A DNA stretch of 64,000 bases, from NCBI RefSeq assembly GCF_910592395.1, contig NC_088315.1, positions 6,948,501-7,012,500 on the forward strand, given 5' to 3'. This DNA comes from Lineus longissimus. Taxonomy: Eukaryota > Nemertea > Pilidiophora > Heteronemertea > Lineidae. Below the pieces are notes generated by a model. That model did not search any database and had not been told where the DNA came from. It saw only the letters and a list, made by a program, of their open reading frames with translations. Within the stretch, counting starts at the first letter, position 1; each line of letters opens with the position of its first letter. Position numbers and translations under genes: made by a program. Shown here piece by piece: positions 36,666 to 47,299 of the stretch.

Positions 36666-36959
36666 AACAGACTATGCTTTGTCCACTGCATAACGTCCTG
36701 ACACAGGACAGCTTAGGTCTTTCTTGCGATAGGGATACCAAGGTGTTGGAGCATATTCCAGGAGAGGAAGGACTCTCTTGTCATTGTTGACTTAAGATCG
36801 ATGTGAGTCTTACTGCATGTTTCTTGAGGCAATCCTTGGTCTTGGTATTTTGCACTTGATACGTTTTGTCTATAAGCTTGTCAGGACTTGGTAATTTTGT
36901 GAATGGAACTCCATGTCCCACTTGATCGCCCATTTTCCCAGTTATTCGCAGGATCGATA

Positions 36960-37330
36960 CGGTATGGCCGCAATCGGGATTGTGAGGTCAGAGGGACTAA
37001 AATGAGTTCAGGTGTTGATTAAGCAAGAAATCGTGTTGCCTATCAACCAACGGGCCTAGGCACTTCATATCTGGCCATGAGGAGGAACAGCCAAGGAAAC
37101 GACGCTGACAAAAAATTTACCACGATAACTATTCAGAATGGTGTCTGTTTTTCCATCCGTCATCATGGTGCATGTTTCTCTTTAGCACGATATCTTTTCA
37201 GAATGGTGTCAGTCCTTCCATCCGTCAACACAGAATGGTGTCTGTCTTTCCATCCGTCAACATGGTGCACGTTTAGTAACCGTAAGACGTAGGCACTTCA
37301 AAACTAGCCATGAGGGACAACAGAAGGACT
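36960..37330. repeat. Short tandem repeats with CAGAATGGTGTC core
   Basis: CAGAATGGTGTC.GT..TTCCATCCGTCA recurs three times (about 37135, 37199, 37230). A longer flanking motif (TAGGCACTTCA..ACTAGCCATGAGG) appears at about 37050 and 37291. It is a degenerate extension of the adjacent macrosatellite, which also uses the GGC.TAGGCACTTCGAATC motif. Confidence 0.75.
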
Positions 37331-38280
37331 AAAACGAGTTTCAGTGTCATGTCACCTATCAACCAATGGGTTTGGCAGACTTGTTTATTGTTACTTCATG
37401 TTGAGTTGTTCTGCAGGGTTACGTCAATCGGGGATTGTAAAGTTCAGACAAATGTTTCTTTTGTTCTTTTAGGTAGAATTATGCAATTTTCCCACCAAAT
37501 TGGTAAAAAATTATAATTCTTCGTTTTTTATCTTCCAGTGTTTTAGTCCGTTTGAAAGTTGTACTTACTGATTTATACTCCTGCAGTGTTGATCAGGTCC
37601 AGTCTCTACATTTCGCAAGAGTTCAGGACCCCATAGGACTATATCAGTGAAGAGAGAGGAATCAATGCCACACAATGATGATGACATTGGAGCCAATTTG
37701 ATACATGTAGGTGGATCAGTAGCATATATATATATTGCCTCATATCAAACTTTAGACCCTTTTCTAAACTTGATTAATAAACTCTAACTCAAGCCCTGAC
37801 CCATTGTTGGTGATGAATAAAACTGTTGGGGCTGTGCCCAGGGTGGAAATGTCTGCTGAAGAAGCAATTTAAACAAAGTCGTGGGTGTTATGTCTAAACA
37901 AGAGTATTTATTTGTTGTCTCTTCTTTTCAGGTAAGAATCAAATTCTGAGAGCATCAGCCGACCACTTTAGACCGAAGAGAGAATGAGGTTTTTTGGTTC
38001 AAATGGTGGCAAATTGGTCTATCAGCCTGGGTTACGGAGTAATGGCATCATTGGTTTCAAGTCTGGAGCCACACAGCGAGATTAATGCACAAAGTCTACC
38101 ATGAAAGGACACTGGAAAGATAAATGATATCCATGGTCACACAGCAAACCTGCCCCTAACTTCAGTCACAATGCAGCTGATGGCTTGTCAATCGTTTCAG
38201 GCCATTTCAATGCTGCACAAAAGCTTTTCAGTGAGATTCTTTCAATCTTTTTCACATTTTTCAGTAATGCCTTACAAGTA
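37331..38280. other. Non-coding stretch between repeats
   Basis: No gene recognised. A short TATATATA run lies at about 37725. Frames are under 80 codons. Confidence 0.45.
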
Positions 38281-38284
38281 TTTG

Positions 38285-38610
38285 TATTTCGCTAGATATT
38301 TGGTGGTTAAGAATTCATGCAGAGATATTGCACTTTTTACCTTTTCAGTTTTGAAGTCGAGAATCAGATCGGACCGGAATTCATTGTCCGAGGTTATCTG
38401 ACGTGGGGAGTCATGTGCACCAAATTTCAGGTTCATAGCTTTAGCGGTTAAGAAACGTGCCATATTTACACGCAAACAGCCAATTTACACCATTTGACCT
38501 ACGTGACCTTGAAAAGTAGGTCAAATCAATAACCCGTATGATATGTGATGTATCCTTGCCAGGAAATATTATCAAAAATCAAAAATCAAAAATCACACTT
38601 TTAGGTTTTC
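38285..38610. repeat. Dispersed repeat with paired TGACCT/AGGTCA half-sites (copy 2)
   Basis: It shares ATATTTGGTGGTTAAGAATT with the copy at 32.39 kb. It then reads ATCAGATCGGACCGGAATTC, GCGGTTAAGAAACGTGCC, TTTGACCTACGTGACCTTG and AAAAGTAGGTCAAATC. Three tandem AAAAATC heptamers follow at about 38573-38595. Diverged versions of the central part recur at 38.6-38.75, 38.97-39.15, 39.2-39.31 and 41.69-41.8 kb. Confidence 0.75.
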
Positions 38611-39330
38611 ACTTTTTGCCTGCTGATGGCCAAGTCAAGAATGAGATTGGACCGAGATAAGTGTCTGAGGTCATCTGACCTGGAGGGGCCTGTGTACAAG
38701 GTTTCAAGTTCATAGACTTACTACATGTAGCAGTAAAGAAATGTGCCACGGTTTTTGAAACAGGATACAGACGACAACGAACGACGACAGTCGATGACGG
38801 ATGACTGATGACTGACGACTGACGACTACAGCGACTGTGATGACGAGGGCGACAGACGCCGGACACTGCGGTATTGTACAGATTGTGGGACCTAGACATG
38901 AATTATTTGCTGTGCAGTTGCAAGAAGGAGTACCTACCGTAACAATATTATTGAAAACGAGTAATTGATAAGATATTGCACTTTTTACCTTTTCAGGTTT
39001 GAAGTCGAGAATCAGATCAGACTGGAATTCGTTGTCTGACGTAGGGAGTCATGTGTACCAAATTTCAGGTTCATAGCTTTTGCGGCTAAGAAATGTGCCA
39101 TACTTACACTCACAGCCAATTTACACCATTTACACCTCGGAATACCTACCATAAAAATATTATTGAAAACGATTCACTTTTAAGAGAGATATCACACTCT
39201 TTAGGTTTTCACTTTTGGCCTGCTGATGACTAAGTCAAGAATCAGACCGGACCGAAATCAGTGTCTGAGGTCACCTGACCTGGAGAGTCCTAGCAGTTAA
39301 GAAATGTACCACTTTTTTTTAAACCTGATA
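38611..39330. repeat. Cluster of diverged copies of the same dispersed repeat, with GAC-rich simple sequence
   Basis: Three degenerate copies follow each other (starting at about 38620, 38970, 39205). All contain a CAAGTCAAGAATSAGA or AGTCGAGAATCAGATC motif, GTCTGAGGTCA.CTGACCTGG and AAGAAATGTGCCA. Between the first two is a GAC/TGACGA-rich simple sequence (38768-38860). Repeats of this kind, ending in GAC-rich tracts, are common between genes in molluscs and other marine invertebrates. Confidence 0.7.
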
Positions 39331-39955
39331 CAGATGACATGGACAGTGAGGATCCTGGCTCTATTTCTGGACGTCTCATCAGAAAGATGAGATCTATGGT
39401 GGAGCATCTTCACAGTTAGAATACGCAGTCACGTCACACTTGGTAGCGACATGAGCTTCCAATCGTTTAGTAGCCAGGGTGCCAGTGATTATTATTATTG
39501 TGAATGACAGACTCCACTATAGAGCAGTCTGCTCTTTCACTTCCCTTCAACAATGTAAACACATCTAATTTTCCCAACACCAAATGACTTTTATCAAAAA
39601 CAGCTCATTTCCACAGACATTCCTTTTTTGATTTCATGGTTTCTACTGTATAAGTGAATGGGAAGCTTCTCCTATTAAATGCCTTACTCCATTGAACATT
39701 CACTAAGTCAGTGCATTTTCAATCTGTGCATAAAAACCCTCCTCATTTCACCAACTTGTCATTTTTGCATCCTGCACTTCACCGCCACAACCTCTTGCTG
39801 AGAGCTAGTTCATGTTTTGAATGTATGTGTATTTTTGCAATATCTTTGTCCCAGATTGTTACCTTTCTCCGTGCCAACAATGTATTCCTTTGTCTCCTCA
39901 ATGAATAGTTAGTGTGCAGAAACCTTGTGTAATTTGTCAGTTTTCTATACAAGAG
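39331..39955. other. Non-coding stretch, possibly body of a retroelement
   Basis: No recognised gene. A 65-codon plus-strand frame (39711-39908) is not recognised. Because the interval leads straight into a retroelement-like 3' tail it may be the untranslated or degraded body of that element. Confidence 0.3.
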
Positions 39956-40128
39956 TAGGGGTAGGAGACTCGAATTCTAATTGTATTACTTTGTTTTGTC
40001 ATCTTGAGTTGTATTGCTTGATATAATAATTTGTATTATTGTAAGGGGCCGATGGCCTTAATCATTAATAAAAGTTTATTATTATTATTATATCAATATC
40101 GATATTATTATTATTATTATTATCATAG
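39956..40128 (+). mobile_element. Retroelement 3' end with (TTA/TAT)n tail
   Basis: TTGTATTATTGTAAGGGGCC, GATGGCCTTAATCATTAATA, then AAAAGTTTATTATTATTATT, form a typical 3' end of an L2/CR1-like LINE or a SINE using its machinery. The GGGGCCGATGGCC part is palindromic (GGCC...GGCC), and the element ends in a trinucleotide microsatellite. The microsatellite runs on to about 40,128, with an imperfect ATCAATATCGATATT palindrome in it. Confidence 0.6.
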
Positions 40129-40452
40129 TTAAATAAGGAAATGCAATAATGCGAGCATCAAGGATCTGGGCATGATGTACAGCCGCCCAGACTGATACTG
40201 TGAAAGAGACAAAATTTCATTTCTCCATTGATTCCTCTTGATGTTGTCACCAGACAAAGTGAAGAAGACAGAGATAGACATTCTTCATCTTCATTGTTCA
40301 CTGCTGTAATAGACTCGACATTCATTTCATTAGATAAGATGATGTAAAGAACTTCTTCGGTTCAGGACCAGCACATCAGATGCCGCTTGTGTAGTTGACA
40401 TTGTTTCAAAGAGAGGATTGCAGCAGTCATGGGACCCCCTGTTCAACAACGT
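40129..40452. other. Non-coding stretch before the 939-bp transposon
   Basis: No feature recognised. Confidence 0.4.
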
Positions 40453-41409
40453 GAATGGCTGCAAGGAGGATACCGCGGTGACGTCATATCACATGATCAC
40501 ATCCCATATTACTGATCGCTATGGCCAATCAGATTCAGTCTACTGACAGCACCAGCACTGAACGCATCTCCACATCCCTGCACTGTCTGGTGCGCTCCTG
40601 TACACAAAAACACCAATAGACATGAAATATTGCAATACCTAGTATGGATTCTTCCTGTGTAAAATAAAATTTACAGAGCAGATTAACTTCCACGAATAAA
40701 AAAGACGTTTGGCTTGGCCAAAGTGCGGAAATAATGTCTTCGCTAAAATACACTACGAAATACACTAGGCAATGCACTACGCGATACACGGTAGAGATGC
40801 AGTTGAGTTTGTTATTGTTTTGACTTAGAAGCCCGCCCATATCATAATATATCCATGTATTCATGAAGTATGAACTCATTTCTGTCCCATACAACTCTAA
40901 GAACAGTCAATTTCTCCTTTAATCATCACCGAAACCGCGATATCCGCAGGAAGATTCCGTTCTAGTGTCCGAAAATGCATGATCTTACAGGGGCGCTAAC
41001 TCGACAAATCGAGGGGATCTATGCGAGTTTTAGGTCCTACAGGTCTCGAACTTGTAAAATCTGTAAACATGCCTCCAAATCCCATTATGATAATGATGAG
41101 ATTGCCCCATATCTGGGAGACTGTTTTGAAACCATCACTAATTTTGGAAGATCGGTGCCCGGCTATTTGGTTTTAAAAACCCTATTTTTCCCCATCAAAA
41201 CAGCACTTTTCATTATTCAAATGATAACTTATTGTCTGAAGACTTATTTCATAGCAGAAAAGTACTATTAATAACTCTGATTTGATGCGAAAAATCTAAC
41301 TTTGTTTGATGACTTGATTTTCCCTTGGCCGTGGATCGAGTTTGCACAATATGCAGCGCCATCTTGGAAAAGCCGTGACGTCACCGCGGTATCCTCCTTG
41401 GAATGGCTG
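40453..41409. mobile_element. Intact non-autonomous DNA transposon, 939 bp, with 9-bp target duplications
   Basis: Perfect 25-bp terminal inverted repeats lie at 40462-40486 and 41376-41400 (CAAGGAGGATACCGCGGTGA to the inside, and its complement ending in CCTCCTTG). The element is flanked by the direct repeat GAATGGCTG at 40453-40461 and 41401-41409. Internal frames of 98 codons (plus, 40975-41271) and 119 codons (minus, 40535-40894) show no transposase motif that I recognise. A 9-bp duplication with long perfect ends suggests a Mu-like (MULE) or Merlin-like element; an 8-bp reading (hAT) is possible only if the outer base belongs to the element. The perfect ends and site duplication imply a recent insertion, and the pre-insertion site can be read directly. 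Confidence 0.92.
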
Positions 41410-41679
41410 GGTGTAATAGACGTAGATCTATGAAGAGGGAGGCCCAGAATTATTTTCCTTTGTACAATAGAATTCTATTGTGTATCCATTGTGTGAGGGA
41501 AAATAATTCTGCGCCACCCTGTACATCGCTAAACACTCAAGGTGTTAACATTCAGTGTTCAGCTTTTGAACCCAGATATCCTTGCTCCTTTACGAAGATG
41601 CCCCCTTACTATTCCACACATGACACACTTGTAGAAACTATCTCGACTGTCCTAAATACATTCTTCTCTTTAGTAAGCA

Positions 41680-41860
41680 TGTAATTAAAAGTCAAGAATC
41701 AAATCAGACCAAAATTCATTGTCGCAGGTCACTTGACCTGAAGGGTACCAAGTTAGAGTTCAAAAGCTTGAGCGGTTACAAAACGTGCCCCCCATATCTA
41801 ACGACGACGACGATGGACACTGCGTGATGGTAAAGGCTCACAGGTGAGCCAAAAAAGCCA
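41680..41860. repeat. Dispersed repeat copy 6 with GAC-rich tract and GGTGAGCC end
   Basis: It reads AAGTCAAGAATCAAATCAGA, CAGGTCACTTGACCTGAAGG, GAGCGGTTACAAAACGTGCC, a CGACGACGACGA tract, GACACTGCGTGATGG and GGCTCACAGGTGAGCC (a near-perfect palindrome). The last motif is a hallmark of a repeat class widespread in marine molluscs and related animals. Confidence 0.7.
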
Positions 41861-43790
41861 ATACGGCTTTTTCATTAGATCTGGTAACATATACAGTCTC
41901 AGATTCTTTATGCACTCAGTATCATTAAAAATTTGTAACATTTTACAGCTTAAAGGCTTACAACTAACTGCGTGTAGGTCCACTCTGTAGGTAGTTTTTC
42001 TATGACCAGGTCTAGTTGTTCACTATTTATACACACTATAAAGAATAAATGAATACTAAAAAAAACTAAGAATGTGGATGCACTAATTATTAGTAAAATA
42101 ACATTTTTATCTTTGGGAGTTCAGCGCTAAATGAGGATCTATTTTCTTCGTCTTGGTCATATCCTCACAATAAATGAATTAAAACAACCATCCGAGTTCA
42201 GGAATATTTGTGCTTACATTCGAAAAATATTTTTCTTTCTTCTTCTGAAGTCCAGAATACTTACTTTTTATCAATTCTTAAACTATACCACATTTCGTTA
42301 ACAAATATGTATCAATCTGTGTAGATAACAGCTGATAAATGTCAAAATGGTCAGGTTCTAAGACTAGTCAACATTCAGTGATATGGAGAGACACCTACTG
42401 GTGTTAATTTCATTCAACTTGAGGATGTTCAGCAAGACTTCTTTCCCGAAGAGACCAGACCAGTTGCCGGATTATCAAAGATAGAGCCATCTATGAGAAT
42501 ATGTGGAAACTGGAGTCATCAGGGTGGATTATACTCTGTTCCAGAATCAATGGTATCACTAGCATTGTTCCTGTAGTAAGCTCGACTGTCAGAGATATTT
42601 TCAGCATGCAATGTTCCGCTCAATAGGTCACATGTTTCGAAGTTCGTTTTAAGGGTGATAAGGTGAGATGACTTGGATGAAATGACCGGATAGTGAGGTC
42701 GACCACTATGGCCAAGCAATATCGATTTATTAGTATATGGGATTGTTTTTTTCGTTTTTTTTAAAACATGGAAAAATGAGATAGGCAACTTGTTTAGCAG
42801 CGTGACGATATTGCAGTTGTATTAGAAGACTAACAAGTAACGTATTGTGGCTGTGATTGAATCAGTTCTGTTTAGGCTCCACAGATGGAGACACAACCTT
42901 GGCGGAAATGACTACCTGGGCCTCCCTGGATCAGCAACTGGTAAAAATTGTCTCACTTGAGTGCTCAATGAAGGTAGCGAGTTTCCACTACCATTTATTC
43001 AGCTAAACAACTGTCAGCTGTCCTCATCACCAATGTTTTGACAAAACCTGTTGAATTAAGTTTGCCTGTTTCCAAGCCTTGGCCAGTCGTCTAGTGGATG
43101 TAACTTGGTTATCAAAGGAATTCATAGATGGAGACCCATGTTGATCTACCTCGCATCTCCTTTTTCATGAGGACCTATCCTTGGATTAATATGAGATAAA
43201 ATGAGATATTCTGTCAGGAATCATTCAAAACCTTATTGCTGCAATAGCACCATGCTTGGGTCACTATTTTTGGGTTGCGTAGTGCCAAGTGACATCACTC
43301 TAATCATTTTAATCAAAGAAGTGTTTACATGACAATAATTGAGTTAATTTAAACTGATACTACAACCATCATCTAAGAACTGAGAGTAACTATACTAATT
43401 CAATGGGCAAATGCAGCTGGAAGTTAATTGATGGAAGAAATTAGCTGAATTTCGAATCATCACGAATCCTTTGGCATGTTTGGTTCAATTGGCCAAGTAG
43501 CTAATCACTATGGTATGTTCAATCATGCTGTCTTTGGCCTACCAAAGGATGCGTGTTGTCCAGAGACTGATCGTTGTTTATCAGTTTTCCGACAACAAGG
43601 ATTGGACTTTCAGTGGTGAACATGGTGAAGGAATAAGTTCTAGAGAAACAAAAATATTTGGTATTTTTTCGAAACTCACAACTCTTGCTGCCATAAACCA
43701 TTGTCATGAGTGACATCACATTAATCAGTATTCACCACGAATCATGTCCAATCAGTTCAGCCGATCGGACAGACACTGACCAATCTTACT
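41861..43790. other. Non-coding stretch, nothing recognised
   Basis: No gene recognised. Frames under 90 codons on both strands lack family resemblance. Confidence 0.45.
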
Positions 43791-43799
43791 CCTCGAGAA

Positions 43800-44650
43800 T
43801 GCATCTCTGGGTAATCTTACATAGATATTCAATCACCACATGTTGGACTGGCCTGGTTGATAACCTTGATGAACATGCTGGGAATATGAAAAGCGTCGAG
43901 TCTTAGTTGAGATACAGCACTATTGGTATTGGACTAGAAGTGATATTTACTCTGATGTCAAAGGACATTGGTCACAAAAAACATCTTCTGAGTGGCATTT
44001 CAAAGGGCTCAGAACATTACCATGTTGAGATGGCCTGCTTGACAATCCTAATAAGGGTGCTTGATAAGCTTGTGAGAAATACGAAAGTGGCAGAGACAGT
44101 TATTGCCCAACATTACTGGAAGAGAAGGTACTCATGGACTAGAATAGAGATTTACTATGACAAATGGCATTGGTGACATAAACTGTTCTCCCAGAGGTCG
44201 TTAAATGGCTCAGACCATCACCACTTGCCAGAATGGTCTAGCCTGCTTCTAAACAGAACGACCGTGCTGGATGAGGTTACTGAGAAAAATCAAGTAAGAG
44301 ATTGGTAGTAGACATGGGGATTTCGCCATTGATGGTGTTCCCAGTAGCTCAGAACAAAATGCTATCTTGGTCTGCCTGATAACCTTAGAAAGTTCTCTAA
44401 AGGAACAAAACATGCCATAATGTAATAGTTACTGCATCATACACTGCAGGAGAACACCATTGTATGTCAGTACTAAACATGGTGGAGCAGTACAGTATTC
44501 AGAGATGTATACGAAAAACAAATAACACCAGTCATCAGCTGCATGCTCCCATTTGCTTTTTAAGGAAAACAACATCCCCAATTGTCAGCCTGATAGCCTT
44601 AATATGTGAGTGTGCCAAGACTCGCACTGCAAAATCATACCGCGAGGAAT
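43800..44650. repeat. Diverged tandem repeats of about 200 bp
   Basis: A block containing a TTGGNCTGGCCTG or ATGGCCTGCTT motif followed by GATAACCTT-like sequence recurs near 43831, 44021, 44217, 44360 and 44580 (steps about 140-220 bp). Companion motifs (GGACTAGAA.AGA.ATTTACT, GGCTCAGA.CAT.ACCA) appear in the same order. The copies are strongly diverged, so the array is old. Confidence 0.5.
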
Positions 44651-44982
44651 GATATCGGACCTGAATTGAGACTTTCGTCCAACATGAAAAATGCAATGGC
44701 ACTGATAAAGAGCTCATAGGGATTTATCCACTTTTTTTCGGTTGACAACTAGCTGTCGCGTTGATAATTCTATCAAGCCGATCATTCTATTAAGCCAATG
44801 GCTCAAAACGCGACACGTCTCGAATCCACAACTGCCTTGATGGGATTTTTTAGACATTCGCTCCGAGCTGCAGATAGATAATTCAAGGGGGAAAAAACTG
44901 ATGGTTTGGGTTTGTGAAGATGGGAGGATGGCAAAGTTTAATATTGAGATTAACAGTGAAGCTAGAAACAGACAAGAATACT

Positions 44983-45225
44983 GGATCAGCAAATGTGTGT
45001 AGAATAGTCCTCTTTCAATACCTCTAATATCTGATTTCCCTTTAGAAGTTTTCCGCTTTGGTTGCCATTGTTGTAACGATACACTTGCCTGACAGTGAGC
45101 ATTTGGGGAAAAATGCAAACGGATGACAAAATGGTGATAACGATGAAGACAGAAATTACCCAAAAGTCTGCTTGGTTGGAAAGGAAAGTATCATTGAAAG
45201 ACACCAAATTATCAAATGAATACCG
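44983..45225 (-). CDS. Possible terminal exon of an unidentified membrane protein (low confidence)
   Basis: After an acceptor-like GTGCCACTGCAG, the minus strand reads QKYNWTRYSFDNLVSFNDTF, one hydrophobic helix (FWVISVFIVITILSSVCIF), then a hydrophilic tail (RQVYRYNNGNQSGKLLKGNQ, ending HIC) and a TGA. Two N-glycosylation sequons (NWT, NDT) precede the helix, as expected for an outer loop before a final membrane segment. No family match is certain, and T-rich DNA often gives hydrophobic frames by chance. Confidence 0.2.
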
Positions 45226-45562
45226 AGTCCAATTATACTTTTGCTGCAGTGGCACCGAAGTGTGAACATGAGCTGATGTAATCACTGCCTGTCCTCAAGG
45301 GTCATTCTAAAAACGCATGAATATGAGGAGACCACTAACTGAAGTCATCGACAGATCTATCATCCCTGAATGACACCAGGATATTCAATTTCCCTTTGTC
45401 GAGCCAGACGCCACAATAGCTGCGGCAAACACATAGACAATGGGTTTTGTCAATTGGGTGGGAAAAATATACATATACCTGAAGGATGAGGTAATGCATT
45501 CTTACTCGGCAACTATTGTTGATTGTCATCTCCATGGTGGCAACATTGGTTGTTTCTTTTGC

Positions 45563-45712
45563 CCGCTCCCTATCTGCACTAGACTGCAGCTTGTAAATTC
45601 CCCACTGGATCTGCACCAGACAAAACAGCATACAAAATCCAGTTCCTCCTGTACTGTACGAGCCAGTATTCCGCTGCTGCCAACATCTGTTCCTCTACAG
45701 AGTGTATCAAAA
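45563..45712 (-). CDS. Possible exon of an unidentified minus-strand gene (low confidence)
   Basis: After a TTTTTGATACACTCTGTAG acceptor the minus strand encodes EQMLAAAEYWLVQYRRNWIL and YAVLSGADPVGNLQAAV, then a TAG. The composition (four aromatic residues, amphipathic helix pattern) is protein-like. In another frame a second acceptor (TGTTTTGTCTGGTGCAG) would open an exon reading IQWGIYKLQSSADRERAKET, ending at CGA/GTAAGA or CAG/GTATAT. The two readings compete, and I do not recognise either. Confidence 0.2.
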
Positions 45713-45739
45713 AGAATAAATCACTTGGAATATTAATTT

Positions 45740-46640
45740 GGTGTCATTAATTCTGGAACACTCAGTAAATTTGGTGGTATAGATATCAGTAAAGGTAGAA
45801 ACCAGCTACAGGTTGCTGAGAAACCATAATTAAGCTAACAATCCATGGCTCCTAACCAGAAGGATAGGAAGAATAGACAACACACACAGGAATACAACTC
45901 AAAAAATACCATGCTAAAAATGAAAGCAATGAGCGCTGTGTCACTTCTTATTCCAGGAGAGAGAGTTTTGGAAAGAAACCCATAAGGCAGGTGGATCTAA
46001 TTTCTACACTTGGTATTTTTGCTCAAATCAAGTTATTGGCAAGTCAAGTTAATGGCCATTGGTCATTAACTGACAGCTTCCCCTCTCTATTTACCCAAGC
46101 ATTCACAGCTTCCCCATTCTACCTCTTAGAAATAAAGTCATTCATCAAGTGACTGGGTGGTAATCATGGTGATGAAAGAAATATATTGAATTAGTGAATG
46201 CTGGTCATGTACCACGAATCAACAAGGGATCATTCTATGAAATGCGGAGGGGTCAAGAGAGGGATGGAAAGCACAGGTTGTTTTGTAAAGAGGAACCTGT
46301 TGCATGTTGCTTTAAGTCTTATATCTGCAAAGAAAATACACATTCCCGAGTAAATTCTGCCTCAGTAAAGGCTCAACCACTCAAAAATCTCTCCAATTGA
46401 TTACCTGTTCAACTCAATGCAGCTTTCCAAAAATACAAGAAAGAAGCTTCTTGTTCAATGGCGTGTATTTTATCGTTAATAGGTTTTCCTGCACTCAATC
46501 ATGTTTGCCTTGTTTTTTCCACACTGGCTGGCTCTTTCAGCATACCTGACTATTTGATCGAGTAATTTTTTATCTTCCTGGGTGAATTCTGAATATCAAA
46601 GCTTCTTTTATACCCAGTGGTAATGTTGGCAATTTAAGAA
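45740..46640. other. Non-coding stretch, nothing recognised
   Basis: No gene or repeat was recognised. Confidence 0.4.
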
Positions 46641-46649
46641 ATAGCCTAG

Positions 46650-47280
46650 TGCAGACAGACCGAATGGCTGCAGTAAGAATTTTATGTAGTGCTACTCTAG
46701 ACAGACTGAATGGCTGCAGTAAGAATTATATGTAGTCCTAAACAGACTGAATGGCTGCAGTAAGAATTATATGTAGTCCCACTCTAAACAGACTGAATGG
46801 CTGCAGTACGAACATTATGTAGCGCCCTAACTAGGCAGAATATCTCCAGCAAGCATACTACATAGTCCTCCTCCAGACAGACTGAATTATTTAGCCCTAT
46901 TAATTGTCTCCAGTAAGCATACTATGTGGCACTACTCAAGACAGACTGAATGTCTGCAGGAAGAATAAATTGTAATCCTACTCTAGATAGACTGAATGTG
47001 CAGTAAGAATAAATTGTAATCCTACTCAAGATAGACTGAATGTGCAGCAAGAATAAATTGTAATCCTACTCAAGATAGACTGAATGTGCAGTATTATAGA
47101 ATAAATTGTAATCCTACTCTAGATAGGCTGAATGTCTCCCGTGGGCAAACTATGAAGCCTACTCACGACAGACTGAATGTTCTTAAGTAAGATTACTTAG
47201 CCCAACACCAGACAGACCGAATGCTGTGCAGTGAGATTATTTGGCCCTACTCAAGACAGACTGAATGTCAATAGGTACAA
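46650..47280. repeat. Minisatellite with unit of about 46 bp, 13-14 copies
   Basis: The core CAGACAGACTGAATGGCTGC, AGTAAGAAT..TATGTAG and TCCTACTCTA recurs from 46651 to about 47270. Copies at the start keep GGCTGCAGTAAGAATTATATG; those in the middle have lost part (TGAATGTGCAG..AGAATAAATTG). The unit length drifts between 40 and 66 bp. No coding role. Confidence 0.9.
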
Positions 47281-47299
47281 AAAAATCAGGTATCTAGTC

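Larger units (their letters stand above)
34151..36830. repeat. Macrosatellite: three units of about 1-1.2 kb with nested 97-bp repeats
   Basis: Three large units start at GGTCAGTATTCTGGTCA (34159, 35191, 36401). Each contains a 97-bp array, then a common block (GATCAGAACAGA.TATGCTT, TCCACTGCA.AACGTCC, GGTCTTTCTTG). Units 1 and 2 also share a block with TAATGATACGTT.CACGGGGG and CTCAGCTTCTTTGAGGC. Unit 1 lacks about 365 bp that unit 2 has (35735-36100). Unit 3 diverges after about 36830. Many frames of 60-100 codons on both strands are by-products of the repeat. Confidence 0.9.

Noticed and set aside
46650-47280. Regularly spaced repeats considered as a CRISPR-like array
   Set aside because: The whole unit repeats without unique spacers, and the genome is eukaryotic; it is a minisatellite.
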